In this document: in pieces, positions 7,060-15,273 of the stretch | Layout of the letters: each line of letters starts with the position of its first letter | Numbering within the stretch: position 1 is the first letter of the stretch | From: Novosphingobium sp. SG707 | GTDB lineage: Bacteria; Pseudomonadota; Alphaproteobacteria; Sphingomonadales; Sphingomonadaceae | Reading direction: 5' to 3' | Length of the DNA: 64,000 nucleotides | Assembly: GCF_012275515.1 (NCBI RefSeq) | Contig: NZ_JAAZQL010000008.1 | Location: 1-64,000 of the forward strand | The notes under the pieces: model-generated | What the model was told of the DNA's origin: nothing | The model's input: the letters and a program-made list of their open reading frames with translations, nothing else | The model's database searches: none | Program-made: the position numbers and the translations under genes

Positions 7060-8535
7060 TCAGGCCGCGCGGTCGGTTGGGGCCATGCGGTCGCCGCGCC
7101 TGCCATCGGCAGAAGTCCCATCGCGCAAAGTGTGGCGGCGTTCGAAGCTGAACTGGCCCACGATACCGGCCATGCTGGCAGCCTGATCGGACAGGCCGCG
7201 CGCGGCCGCATTCGATTCCTCGACCATGGCCGCGTTCTGCTGGGTGTTGAGGTCGATCTGCTGCAATTGCGCGTTGAGCGCGACCATGCTTTCGGACTGC
7301 TGTTCGGAAAAGCTGGCGATGTCGCTCGCCTTGCTGCTGGTATCGTCCAGCCGCCCGATGATCTGGTTGAGCGCATCGCGCATCTGTTCGACCAGATCGG
7401 CGCCATGCTGCACATCCTCATTCGATGTGACGATCAGGCTCTTGATGTTCTTGGCCGATTCGGTGGTGCGATGGGCCAGCGCGCGCACCTCGCTGGCCAC
7501 CACGGCAAAGCCCTTGCCCGCCTCGCCAGCCCGCGCGGCCTCGACCCCGGCGTTGAGCGCCAGCAGGTTGGTCTGAAACGCGATGCCGTCGATCACATCG
7601 ACGATCTGGGCGATCTGGGTGGCCGAATCCTTGATCTTTTCCATGGCCACAACGGTGGAATCCATGATCGGCCCACCCTTGCTGGCATGGCCCGAAACCT
7701 CGGCCACCGATCCGTCGACATCGCGCGCATTGCCCGCCGTGGTGGCGATGGCCGTGGTCACATCGCGCATCACCTCGGAAATATGCGCGACCGATGCGGC
7801 CTGCTGCTCTGTGCGGTTGGCCAGATCATTGGCCGCGCAACTGATCTCATGCGCGCCCGATTTCACCCCATGGGCGGCATCGGTCATCTGGATCACCAGA
7901 TTGCTGATCTGATGGCGCATATTGTGGAAATCGGCGGCCAGTTGTTTGTACGCCGGCGGCACGTCGCCCAGTTGCGCGCGCAGATTGCTGCCTGCCACTT
8001 CGCCCATCGCCTTGCTCATGGCCGCGATGATATCGTTGCGCTGGGTCGCCTCGGCCTCGAAATAGGCGCCCAATGCGGCCTCCATGTCGAACAGCGCGGT
8101 CTTGACCAGCGTGGCCACGGCCCTGGCCTGACCACGCCTTTGCCATGGCAGGGTAAAGCCCTTGAGCGTGTCCTCGATGATGCTTTCCAGCACCAGCGCA
8201 TAGCCGCTGATATAAAGGTCCGCCTCCAGCCCGACGCGGGCGTGGATATGGCCGATCTTGGTGGCGCGGGCCACGGCGGCATCGTCAAAGGAGGATTCAA
8301 AAAGCGAGAGCCAGTGCTGCAATTGCGCGCTGGAGGCTCTCTCGCGCTGTTCCTGGGTGGGAATGATTTTGGAGGCGGCCGGATGGGCCGCGATGGCGGC
8401 ATAGAGCCTTTCGAGCGCGCGCGGGGCGTATCGCGCCACCATCGCCCGGATCGCGGGAAACACGCGCAGGTTGGAGGAATCGATCGAGGTTACCGTTTCG
8501 CGGCGCGCGCGCTTTGTCGTTTGAATGCCCTGCAT
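7060..8535 (-). CDS. Globin-coupled methyl-accepting chemotaxis protein (HemAT-like)
   Basis: This 491-residue soluble receptor has an N-terminal sensor globin (residues ~20-175) with a candidate proximal His in KIGHIHARVGLEADLYI, and a C-terminal signalling domain whose hairpin tip reads DVIDGIAFQTNLLALNAGVE followed by EAGKGFAVVASEVR. No transmembrane segment is visible, as expected for HemAT-type cytoplasmic oxygen sensors that act on CheA/CheW. AGAGGA lies about 10 bases before the ATG. Together with the c-di-GMP gene downstream it suggests oxygen-linked control of behaviour; no che genes lie in the window. Confidence 0.92.
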   Translation of the reverse strand: MQGIQTTKRARRETVTSIDSSNLRVFPAIRAMVARYAPRALERLYAAIAAHPAASKIIPTQEQRERASSAQLQHWLSLFESSFDDAAVARATKIGHIHARVGLEADLYISGYALVLESIIEDTLKGFTLPWQRRGQARAVATLVKTALFDMEAALGAYFEAEATQRNDIIAAMSKAMGEVAGSNLRAQLGDVPPAYKQLAADFHNMRHQISNLVIQMTDAAHGVKSGAHEISCAANDLANRTEQQAASVAHISEVMRDVTTAIATTAGNARDVDGSVAEVSGHASKGGPIMDSTVVAMEKIKDSATQIAQIVDVIDGIAFQTNLLALNAGVEAARAGEAGKGFAVVASEVRALAHRTTESAKNIKSLIVTSNEDVQHGADLVEQMRDALNQIIGRLDDTSSKASDIASFSEQQSESMVALNAQLQQIDLNTQQNAAMVEESNAAARGLSDQAASMAGIVGQFSFERRHTLRDGTSADGRRGDRMAPTDRAA

Positions 8536-8536
8536 C

Positions 8537-8581
8537 GATCCGATTTCCTCTGCCCTGAGGTCATATGTGTAAAATCGGATC
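8537..8581. promoter_or_regulatory. 10-bp inverted repeat at the chemoreceptor start
   Basis: GATCCGATTT at 8537-8546 is perfectly matched by AAATCGGATC at 8572-8581. In the chemoreceptor mRNA the downstream arm abuts the AUG and the Shine-Dalgarno AGAGGA lies in the loop, so folding could modulate translation; alternatively the dyad is an operator. Both readings are inference. Confidence 0.4.
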
Positions 8582-8653
8582 CTGTTCTAGTCGGGCTTGG
8601 TTAAATCGGGGGCAAGCGACAGGGAGGGGAAATACCGGATGCCCCCGTTGTGC

Positions 8654-9268
8654 CTATTGCTCGGCCAGCAGCGCGGCCGCCTCGGCCCCGGCCCAGTCCT
8701 TGCCGCCATTGATGCGCCAGACCTCGCGCCCCTGCGCATCATAATAGATCGAGGCGGGCAGGGTGCCGACCTGCCACTGGGTGGCCGCCGCGCCTTCGGG
8801 GTCCAGCCATGGTTCCAGCGCATCGCCCCCCCGCGCCTTGAGGAAGGCGGCGACCTTGGCCTTGGCGCTTTCGCTGTCCTGCGACACGGTCAGCACGCGG
8901 ATCCTGCCGCCTGCTGCCAGCTTGTTCAGCGCGGGCAGTTCGGCGATGCACGGCCCGCACCATGTCGCCCAAAGGTTGATCAGCAGGGGCTTGCCCTTGA
9001 GGCTGGCGGTGTTGATCTCCTTGCCCTGCGCATCCCTGAAGGTCAGCGCGGGCAGTTGCGAACCCTTGTGGCTGCGGTCGAGCGCGGCGCCTTCGGCATT
9101 GGGCGCCGAGGATGGGGCTGATGCGCTTGCTTCTGGCGGTTGCTTATCGCCGCCGCTTTGCCTATCGCAACCCGCGATTCCGGCCGCGATGGTGGCCACC
9201 ATCAGGCCCCTACCGGCAAGTTTGAGGATTTTGCGCGTGAGCGAAGGTGACAACAAGGCAGGCTCCAA
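8654..9268 (-). CDS. tlpA: TlpA-family thiol:disulfide lipoprotein
   Basis: This thioredoxin-fold protein has the redox motif WCGPC in LINLWATWCGPCIAELPALN and the cis-Pro loop GTLPASIYY, behind a lipoprotein signal ending in the lipobox AGIAGC. It is likely anchored in the periplasm and reduces disulfides, for instance in apocytochrome c or the CuA site. It is divergent from argH. The longest start (TTG 9268) overlaps the argH start by 32 bp; in-frame TTG codons at 9256 and 9253 would shorten the overlap and still leave the RKILKLAGR signal-peptide n-region, so the start is uncertain. Confidence 0.85.
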   Translation of the reverse strand: MEPALLSPSLTRKILKLAGRGLMVATIAAGIAGCDRQSGGDKQPPEASASAPSSAPNAEGAALDRSHKGSQLPALTFRDAQGKEINTASLKGKPLLINLWATWCGPCIAELPALNKLAAGGRIRVLTVSQDSESAKAKVAAFLKARGGDALEPWLDPEGAAATQWQVGTLPASIYYDAQGREVWRINGGKDWAGAEAAALLAEQ

Positions 9269-10646
9269 TCAGATGTGGGGAGGGCGCTTTGCCGAAGGGC
9301 CCAGCGCCATCATGCGTGAGATTAACGCCTCGATCCCCTTCGACAAGGCCCTTTGGCGCCAGGATATCCGCGCCTCCAAGGCCCATGTCGCCATGCTGGG
9401 CGCGCAGGGAATCGTGAGCGCCGATGACGCCGCCACGATCAGCGCCGGTCTGGATCAGGTCGCGGGCGAATATGAAGTGAGCGGCGTCCCTGAGAACTGG
9501 GATCTCGAAGACATTCACATGACGACGGAAAGCCGCCTTGCCGAACTGGTCGGTCCGGCGGCGGGGCGTCTGCACACCGCGCGCAGCCGCAACGATCAGG
9601 TCGCCACCGATTTCCGCCTCTGGGTCCGCGATGCGGTGGACGAGGCGCTGGCGGGTCTCAACGCGCTGCAAAAGGCGCTGGTGGCCCGCGCGGGCGAGCA
9701 TGTGAACTCGATCATGCCCGGCTTTACCCATCTTCAGACCGCGCAGCCGGTGACGCTTGGCCATCACCTGATGGCCTATTACGAAATGGCCGCGCGCGAT
9801 GTCTCGCGCTTTGCCGATGCCCGCGCGCGCATGAACCAGTCGCCGCTGGGCGCGGCCGCGTTGGCCGGGACCGGGTTCCCCATCGACCGTTTCGCCACGG
9901 CGCGGGCGTTGGATTTCGACCGCCCTACCGACAACAGCCTCGATTCGGTTTCGGACCGCGACTTCGCGCTCGATTACCTGATGGCGGCGGCGCAATGCTC
10001 GCTCCATCTTTCGCGTCTGGCCGAGGAATTCATCATCTGGGCGTCGCAGCCCTTCGGCTTCGTCCGTCTGCCCGACAGTCTCTCGACCGGCAGCAGCATC
10101 ATGCCGCAAAAGAAGAACCCCGATGCCGCCGAACTGGTGCGCGGCCATGCCGGGCGCATCATCGGCTCGCTCACCAGCCTGATGATCACGATGAAGGGCC
10201 TGCCGCTGGCCTATTCCAAGGATATGCAGGACGACAAGCCGCCCGTGTTTGAAGCGGCCGGTCTGCTGACCCTGTGCCTTGCCGCGATGACGGGCATGGT
10301 GGAAAGCACCACCTTCCGCACCGACCGTATGCGTCAGGCCGCCGAACTGGGCTATGCCACGGCCACCGATCTGGCCGACTGGCTGGTTCGTCAGGCCAAC
10401 ATCCCCTTCCGTGAGGCCCATCACATCACCGGCGCGGCGGTCAAGCTGGCCGAGAGCAAGGGGATCGCGCTGGATCAGCTCAGCCTCGATGAACTGCAGG
10501 CGATCGACCCGCGCATTACCGATGCGGTCTATCCCGCGCTTTCGGTCGAGGCATCGGTGGCATCGCGCGCCAGCCATGGCGGCACCGCCCCATCTCAGGT
10601 AGAACAACGTGTGGCGCAGGCTCGCGCCGCGCTTGGTATGGAGTAA
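9237..10646 (+). CDS. argH: Argininosuccinate lyase
   Basis: It splits argininosuccinate into arginine and fumarate, the last step of arginine synthesis. The 469-residue protein has the superfamily signature GSSIMPQKKNPD near residue 285 and the N-terminal WGGRFAEGPS block typical of ArgH. The frame is open far upstream, but GTG at 9237 is chosen because GAGGA lies nine bases before it and the conserved block begins 12 residues later; ATG 9273 would remove part of it. It heads the argH-lptM-lysA cluster. Confidence 0.96.
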   Translation: MSEGDNKAGSNQMWGGRFAEGPSAIMREINASIPFDKALWRQDIRASKAHVAMLGAQGIVSADDAATISAGLDQVAGEYEVSGVPENWDLEDIHMTTESRLAELVGPAAGRLHTARSRNDQVATDFRLWVRDAVDEALAGLNALQKALVARAGEHVNSIMPGFTHLQTAQPVTLGHHLMAYYEMAARDVSRFADARARMNQSPLGAAALAGTGFPIDRFATARALDFDRPTDNSLDSVSDRDFALDYLMAAAQCSLHLSRLAEEFIIWASQPFGFVRLPDSLSTGSSIMPQKKNPDAAELVRGHAGRIIGSLTSLMITMKGLPLAYSKDMQDDKPPVFEAAGLLTLCLAAMTGMVESTTFRTDRMRQAAELGYATATDLADWLVRQANIPFREAHHITGAAVKLAESKGIALDQLSLDELQAIDPRITDAVYPALSVEASVASRASHGGTAPSQVEQRVAQARAALGME

Positions 10647-10653
10647 CGCCCTT

Positions 10654-10896
10654 ATGCGTGCCGTATTTTTCCCGATGGTTGCGCTCCTGGCGCTGGCGGG
10701 CTGCGGCACGCAGGGCGAACTTAAACCCGCGCCGGGGCATCAGTTGCCCCCTTCGCCCATTGGCCGCAAGGACCGGCCGAGTGCGACGGAATTGCTCAGC
10801 CAATCGTCTCAGGCCCGTCCCAGCCGCAATGTGGAGCTGCACACGCGCTCTGAACCGCGCACGGACGATGCTTTCGATCTGCCTCCTTCAGAATGA
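10654..10896 (+). CDS. lptM: Small LptM (YifL)-like lipoprotein
   Basis: This 80-residue lipoprotein has a short signal ending in LALAGC, followed by GTQGELKPAPGHQLPP. That matches the CGxxGxLxxP pattern of LptM, which helps the LptD/LptE lipopolysaccharide translocon mature in E. coli. The place between argH and lysA fits, since homologues usually neighbour lysA or dapF. Residues 30-80 are hydrophilic and probably disordered. It starts 7 bp after argH. Function is by family analogy. Confidence 0.75.
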   Translation: MRAVFFPMVALLALAGCGTQGELKPAPGHQLPPSPIGRKDRPSATELLSQSSQARPSRNVELHTRSEPRTDDAFDLPPSE

Positions 10897-10936
10897 GCCG
10901 GGGGGCCTTATGCCCCCACGCAGGATTTAAAGACAC

Positions 10937-12199
10937 ATGGATCATTTTCATTACGTTGACGGCGTTCTTCATGCCGAAGACACCGCCATTCCCGCCATTG
11001 CCCGCGCCGTGGGCACGCCGGTTTACATCTATTCGGCCGCCACGCTGACCCGCCACGCGCGCGTGTTCCGCGAGGCTCTGTCGATCCTGCCCTCGACGCA
11101 TATCGCTTTTGCGGTCAAGTCGAACCCCAATCTGGCGGTGTTGAAGCTGCTGGCGCGCGAAGGTTACGGCGCGGACGTGGTCTCTGCAGGCGAGATGGAC
11201 CGCGCGCTGGCCGCTGGCATCCCGGCCAAGGGCGTGGTCTTTTCCGGCGTCGGCAAGACGGCGGACGAGCTGACCCGCGCGCTTGAGGCAGGTATCGGCC
11301 AGTTCAACATCGAGAGCGAAGAGGAAGGCGTCGAGCTAGCCGCGATTGCCGCTTCGCTCGGACTGGTGGCCCATGCCGCGCTCCGCGTGAACCCGGATGT
11401 GGACGCGGGCACCCATGCCAAGATTTCCACCGGCATGGCGGAAAACAAGTTCGGCGTGGCCTATGACCGCGCCGCCGGTATCTATGCGCGCCTGTCCGCG
11501 CTGCCGGGTATCGAGATGCGCGGGCTTGCCGTCCATATCGGCAGCCAGTTGTCCAGGCTCGACCCGCTGGAGGCCGCGTTTAGCAAGATGGGCGAGCTGA
11601 TGCGCTCGATCCGCGCGCAGGGCCTGAGCATCACCCATATGGATCTGGGCGGCGGCATCGGCGTACCGTACAAGGCTGATGAGGTGTTTCCCTCTCCGGC
11701 AGAATATGCGGCCATGGTGGCGCGCGTCACCGCAGACTGGGGCGTCACACTGATGTTCGAACCGGGTCGCGTGATCGCGGGCAATTCGGGCGTGCTGGTC
11801 ACCGAGGTTGTGCGCGTCAAGGAAGGCGTGACCACGCCCTTCGTCATTGTCGATGCGGCCATGAACGACCTTGCCCGCCCGGCGCTCTATGGCTCGTGGC
11901 ACGATTTTCTGGCCGTCGAGCCCAATGGTGAGAAGTTTACGGCCAATATCGTCGGCCCGATCTGCGAATCCTCCGACACCTTTGCCATGGGCCGCGAGAT
12001 CGACGTGGTGAAGGCGGGCGATCTTGCCGTGTTCCGCACCGCCGGGGCCTATGGCGCGACAATGGCCAACACCTATAACAGCCGCGCGCTGGTGCCCGAG
12101 GTGATGGTCAATGGCGATCAGTGGGCCATCGTGGCCAATCGCATCGACCCTGCGGCCATTTTGGCGGCGGAGCAGGTGCCGGATTGGTTGATGGATTAA
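10937..12199 (+). CDS. lysA: Diaminopimelate decarboxylase
   Basis: It converts meso-diaminopimelate to L-lysine with PLP. At 420 residues it is full length. The PLP-lysine motif AFAVKSNPNL lies near residue 57, HIGSQL at ~200, the glycine-rich phosphate loop LGGGIGVPY near ~237, GPICESSDTF near ~342 supplies the catalytic Cys, and AGAYGATMANTYNSR is at the C terminus. The start ATG at 10937 follows closely after lptM, probably as one transcript. The downstream gap is filled by repeat copy A. Confidence 0.96.
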   Translation: MDHFHYVDGVLHAEDTAIPAIARAVGTPVYIYSAATLTRHARVFREALSILPSTHIAFAVKSNPNLAVLKLLAREGYGADVVSAGEMDRALAAGIPAKGVVFSGVGKTADELTRALEAGIGQFNIESEEEGVELAAIAASLGLVAHAALRVNPDVDAGTHAKISTGMAENKFGVAYDRAAGIYARLSALPGIEMRGLAVHIGSQLSRLDPLEAAFSKMGELMRSIRAQGLSITHMDLGGGIGVPYKADEVFPSPAEYAAMVARVTADWGVTLMFEPGRVIAGNSGVLVTEVVRVKEGVTTPFVIVDAAMNDLARPALYGSWHDFLAVEPNGEKFTANIVGPICESSDTFAMGREIDVVKAGDLAVFRTAGAYGATMANTYNSRALVPEVMVNGDQWAIVANRIDPAAILAAEQVPDWLMD

Positions 12200-12208
12200 A
12201 GGGGGTTT

Positions 12209-12409
12209 TGCCTCCGGCGGGCAAAGGGCGGGGGCCCTTTGCAATCCCGTTAATGGGGATAGTTTGGGGGATTGGAATTTTAAAAGCCTGCGGCGCTTAC
12301 GAAAGAGCGCCGCAGGCTCTATAATTTCTGACATTGCGTCCGACACAAAACGCCGAACTCTTCGCGCAACGAGGACAGTAAAGGGAGCGCGAGGGTCTAG
12401 ACCCTCGCA
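12209..12409 (+). repeat. Modular palindromic element, copy A (X-C-Y)
   Basis: Cap X starts at TGCCTCCGGCGGGCAAAGGG (12209) with a GCAAAGGG/CCCTTTGC hairpin. The central hairpin AAAGCCTGCGGCGC / GCGCCGCAGGCT lies at 12283-12318. Cap Y is the perfect 20-bp palindrome GCGAGGGTCTAGACCCTCGC at 12389-12408, preceded by GACAGTAAAGGGAGC. It fills the lysA-cysG gap. Confidence 0.9.
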
Positions 12410-12439
12410 TCTTGTCCTATTCTCCTTATAACCCCCACC

Positions 12440-13228
12440 ATGATCGACACACTCCCTCTCTTTCACCGCATCAAGGGCCAACCCGTCATCGTTCTGGGCA
12501 CAGGCGATGCGGCTGATGCCAAACGCCGCCTTGTCGAACGCGCGGGCGGACAGGTGTTCGACGATATGCAGGAAGGGATCGACCGCTGTGCGCGTCTCGC
12601 CTTCGTCGCCTATGAGGACCGTGAAGCCGCCGCCGCTGATGCCCTGCGGCTGCGCGGGGCGGGCCTGCTGGTAAATGTCGTCGACCAGCCTGATCTTTGC
12701 GATTTCACCACGCCTTCGATCCTGGACCGTTCGCCCGTGCTGATCGCGGTGGGGACGGGGGGCGTCTCGGCGGGGCTGGCCAAGCAATTGCGGCTGCGGC
12801 TGGAGGCGCTTTTGCCCGAGAGGCTGGGCGCGTTGGCGCAGGCGCTGGGCGCGGCGCGGACCGTGCTGCGGCGGCGGTTTCCCGATGCGGCCGACCGCCG
12901 TCGCGCGCTCGATGTGGCGTTGGGGCAGGGGGGAATGCTCGACCCTCTCGACGATGGCAGCGCGGGGCGGGTGGATGCCTTCCTTGCGGGCGCCAGGCTG
13001 CCTGACGAGACGCTGGCCGAAATCGTACTGACCTCGCCCGATCCCGATGATCTCACGCTGCGTCAGGCCCGCTGGCTGGGCGGGGCCGATGGGATCGCGG
13101 TTGAGGAAGGTGTGCCCGATGCCGTGCTGGCGCGGGCGCGGGCCGATGCGATCCGATTGAAAATCGCGCGGGGGCAGGGGTTTGAGGCGCCCGGTGGGGT
13201 TTGGGTTATTGTGAGGAATGGGGGGTAG
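12440..13228 (+). CDS. CysG N-terminal-type precorrin-2 dehydrogenase / sirohydrochlorin ferrochelatase
   Basis: The 262-residue protein matches the CysG-B/Met8 half of siroheme synthase: an NAD-binding start (VIVLGTGDAADAKRRLVERAG), then VNVVDQPDLCDFTTPSILDRSPV, which is highly characteristic, and GTGGVSAGLAKQLRLRLEALLP. It should oxidise precorrin-2 and insert iron to give siroheme for sulfite or nitrite reductases. The C-terminal uroporphyrinogen methyltransferase domain of E. coli CysG is absent, so a separate CobA would be needed. The gene stands alone between two repeat copies. Confidence 0.88.
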   Translation: MIDTLPLFHRIKGQPVIVLGTGDAADAKRRLVERAGGQVFDDMQEGIDRCARLAFVAYEDREAAAADALRLRGAGLLVNVVDQPDLCDFTTPSILDRSPVLIAVGTGGVSAGLAKQLRLRLEALLPERLGALAQALGAARTVLRRRFPDAADRRRALDVALGQGGMLDPLDDGSAGRVDAFLAGARLPDETLAEIVLTSPDPDDLTLRQARWLGGADGIAVEEGVPDAVLARARADAIRLKIARGQGFEAPGGVWVIVRNGG

Positions 13229-13238
13229 GAAGCAGGTT

Positions 13239-13450
13239 TGCCTCCGGCGGGCAAAGGGTGGGGCCCCTTTGCAATCCCTTTAATGGGGATGGTTTGCGGT
13301 GGGGTGTTTGGGGCGATATTTATAAAGCTTGCGGCGCTACTTAAAACGCGCCGCAGACTTTAAAATTCTAGCGTCGCGTCCGGTACCCAATGGCCGAATC
13401 CATAGCGCAACGCAGACAGTAAAGGGAGCGCGAGGGTCTAGACCCTCGCA
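13239..13450 (+). repeat. Modular palindromic element, copy B (X-C-Y)
   Basis: Cap X starts at 13239. The C arms AAAGCTTGCGGCGC / GCGCCGCAGACTTT are at 13324-13337 and 13348-13361, with two mispairs. Cap Y ends at 13450 with the GCGAGGGTC palindrome. The element is 10 bp after the cysG-type stop and 9 bp before the stop of the convergent 51-codon ORF, filling the whole gap. Confidence 0.9.
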
Positions 13451-13459
13451 TATTCATCT

Positions 13460-13615
13460 TCACCTTGATGCCAGGATCCAAACAAGCAACCCGGTGATCA
13501 TTAAGCCAATAACGAACCAGCAACCAATGCGCAGGGGCCGTGGCAGCTTATTAAATAGCCAACTTATTACTTCTGAAATGCAATCGCCGATTATGTCGCC
13601 GATGAAGTCTACCAC
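13460..13615 (-). CDS. 51-residue membrane microprotein ORF overlapping ruvX
   Basis: A GTG at 13615-13613 overlaps the ruvX TAG (GTGGTAG) and is preceded by GGCGGGA, so translation is probably coupled to ruvX. The frame encodes an amphipathic stretch (VDFIGDIIGDCISEVISWLF), a short basic linker NKLPRPLR and one transmembrane helix (IGCWFVIGLMITGLLVWILA), ending in SR at TGA 13460-13462. No family is recognised. It is strikingly AT-rich with rare codons (ATA, TTA, CTA, AGT) compared with its GC-rich neighbours, which suggests late acquisition. It is last in the pyrE-ruvX operon. Confidence 0.55.
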   Translation of the reverse strand: MVDFIGDIIGDCISEVISWLFNKLPRPLRIGCWFVIGLMITGLLVWILASR

Positions 13616-14088
13616 CGCATCCCGCCCGCCATCGCATCGCAGGCCGCCTGCAGGATCACCGCCGCCGCTGCGCTGTCGATGCGGGTCTTGCGCTTGGCGC
13701 GGCTCATGTTCTGCTCGATCAGCCCGCGCTCAGCGCTGGTGGTGGACCATCGCTCGTCCCACAGCAGGATGGGCAGGCCCAGCACGGCAAGGTTTTTGGC
13801 ATAGGCGCGGGCCGATTGGGCGCGTGGACCCGATGTGCCGTCCATGTTCAGCGGCAGACCGATAACGATGCCCTTGATGCCGCGTTCCTCGATCAGCGCG
13901 GCGATGGCCAATTTGTCCACGCTGAATTTGCCGCGCGCGATGGTCTTGCCGGGCGAGGCAATGCGCCATTCGGGATCAGCAAAGGCGGTGCCGATCGTCT
14001 GCGTGCCAAGGTCGAGGCCGATCAGGCCCCCGCCATCGGGCAACGCATCGCGCATATCCAGCGCGGAAAGGGTAATCAGCTCAGCCAT
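13609..14088 (-). CDS. ruvX: RuvX/YqgF-family Holliday junction resolvase-like nuclease
   Basis: The 159-residue RNase H-fold protein has LIGLDLGTQTIGTAFAD with the first catalytic Asp, IVIGLPLNMDGTSGPRA, the Glu of LLWDERWSTTSAE, and IDSAAAAVILQ with the last Asp. Family members are implicated in pre-16S rRNA 5' processing and recombination. ATG 14088 is used; the frame extends further up but only into the DUF3089 gene, which it already overlaps by 13 bp. Its stop overlaps the start of the 51-codon ORF. Confidence 0.9.
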   Translation of the reverse strand: MAELITLSALDMRDALPDGGGLIGLDLGTQTIGTAFADPEWRIASPGKTIARGKFSVDKLAIAALIEERGIKGIVIGLPLNMDGTSGPRAQSARAYAKNLAVLGLPILLWDERWSTTSAERGLIEQNMSRAKRKTRIDSAAAAVILQAACDAMAGGMRW

Positions 14089-15266
14089 TGGCGCCACCAG
14101 CCTGCGGTTTTTTCGGTTTGCATATCGGGTGCCTTGCGGGCGCTCCTTGCGGGAGGCGTGCCATGCCATGCTTTGACCCGCCGCGCCACATCCGCGCGCA
14201 GGGCGCTCCAGAACAGGGGGATGTCATAGACGTGGAAATTGTTGCCCGGCGCGACGAAGGGGCCAAGCTGGGGCGCGGGGCCGATCATCAAAAACCCGTC
14301 CGGCGCGCAGCGCGCAGGCACGAGGCCGGGGACGATGCTGGCCCCGGTCAGCGCCGTATCAGGCACCAGCGTGCCGGGATTGGCCTGCGCCGGGGCGGCG
14401 TCACCGGGGCGGCCGGTGAGTGGGTTGACGCAGAGGAACGGGCTGTTGCCGCGGGCTGCGCCATCAAGGCCGGGAAAGCGGGCATAGGCCTCGCGCACCA
14501 TGTCGGTTTCGGCAGGTTCGGCAAAGCTCTGCCATGAGATGACACAGCCCGCCTGATCGGGGCCTTCGCAGGCGGGCAGGCCCATCGCGGGCAGGTCATG
14601 GTCCAGGCTGACCGGCCAACCCACCGCATAGGCCGCCGCCACCCGCGCGGCCAGCGGCTTGCCCGCCACCCGGTCCTGCATCAGATGCATCAGGTGAAAT
14701 GCGCCCTGGCTGTGCCCGGCGATCACGATGGGCAGGCGCGGGTCGACCGTTGCGATAAATTCATCAAACGCGGCCAGCACATCGCCATAGGCCACATCGA
14801 GCGCCTTTCTCCCTGATGGCCGGTCGGTCAGGAAAGCGCCCAAGGTGGCCTGTCGATAGCGCGGCGCCCAGACTTCGGCCGCCGCGCTGAAGGGTGTGGC
14901 CAGACCGCGCAGCAGGATTTCCGTCCGCCCCGAAATCAGCGTTTCGTCAACGGCCGAATTCCAGTGCAGCCGGTCGAAATGGCTGGTGGGATGGATGAAA
15001 AACACCGCAACGGGCAGGGTCGCCTCGCCCACCGGTGCGCCGGTGGGGCGCCAGCGCGAGGGATCATTCGGCCCGCCCGCCCCGCGCGAATACCACATGG
15101 CCGGATCGGCATAGGCATTGGCGGCCAGAGGCGGCGCGGCGGAAAACGGCACGACCGGCACAAAGGTGAATTGTGTCAATTCCTTGGCCCAATAGCGCAA
15201 AGCACCCAGCGCACCGATCACAAGCACCACCAGAATTGCAACGCCATAGAGAAACTTTCGCGCCAA
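14076..15266 (-). CDS. DUF3089 alpha/beta-hydrolase-like membrane-anchored protein
   Basis: The N terminus (FLYGVAILVVLVIGALGALRY) is a membrane anchor or uncleaved signal. The body has DUF3089 features: AVFFIHPTSHFDRLHWNSAVDE, the nucleophile elbow GHSQGAFHLMHLM and a late FHVYDIPLFW segment. The function of the family is unknown; esterase or lipase activity is expected. The start is TTG at 15266, with an AGGTG that overlaps the stop region of the upstream gene. It sits in the pyrE-ruvX operon. Confidence 0.85.
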   Translation of the reverse strand: MARKFLYGVAILVVLVIGALGALRYWAKELTQFTFVPVVPFSAAPPLAANAYADPAMWYSRGAGGPNDPSRWRPTGAPVGEATLPVAVFFIHPTSHFDRLHWNSAVDETLISGRTEILLRGLATPFSAAAEVWAPRYRQATLGAFLTDRPSGRKALDVAYGDVLAAFDEFIATVDPRLPIVIAGHSQGAFHLMHLMQDRVAGKPLAARVAAAYAVGWPVSLDHDLPAMGLPACEGPDQAGCVISWQSFAEPAETDMVREAYARFPGLDGAARGNSPFLCVNPLTGRPGDAAPAQANPGTLVPDTALTGASIVPGLVPARCAPDGFLMIGPAPQLGPFVAPGNNFHVYDIPLFWSALRADVARRVKAWHGTPPARSARKAPDMQTEKTAGWWRQWLS

Positions 15267-15273
15267 GGGGGAT

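Noticed and set aside
13329..13865. 178-codon plus-strand frame over copy B and the ruvX 3' end
   Set aside because: It crosses a repeat element and lies antisense to ruvX and the 51-codon ORF.
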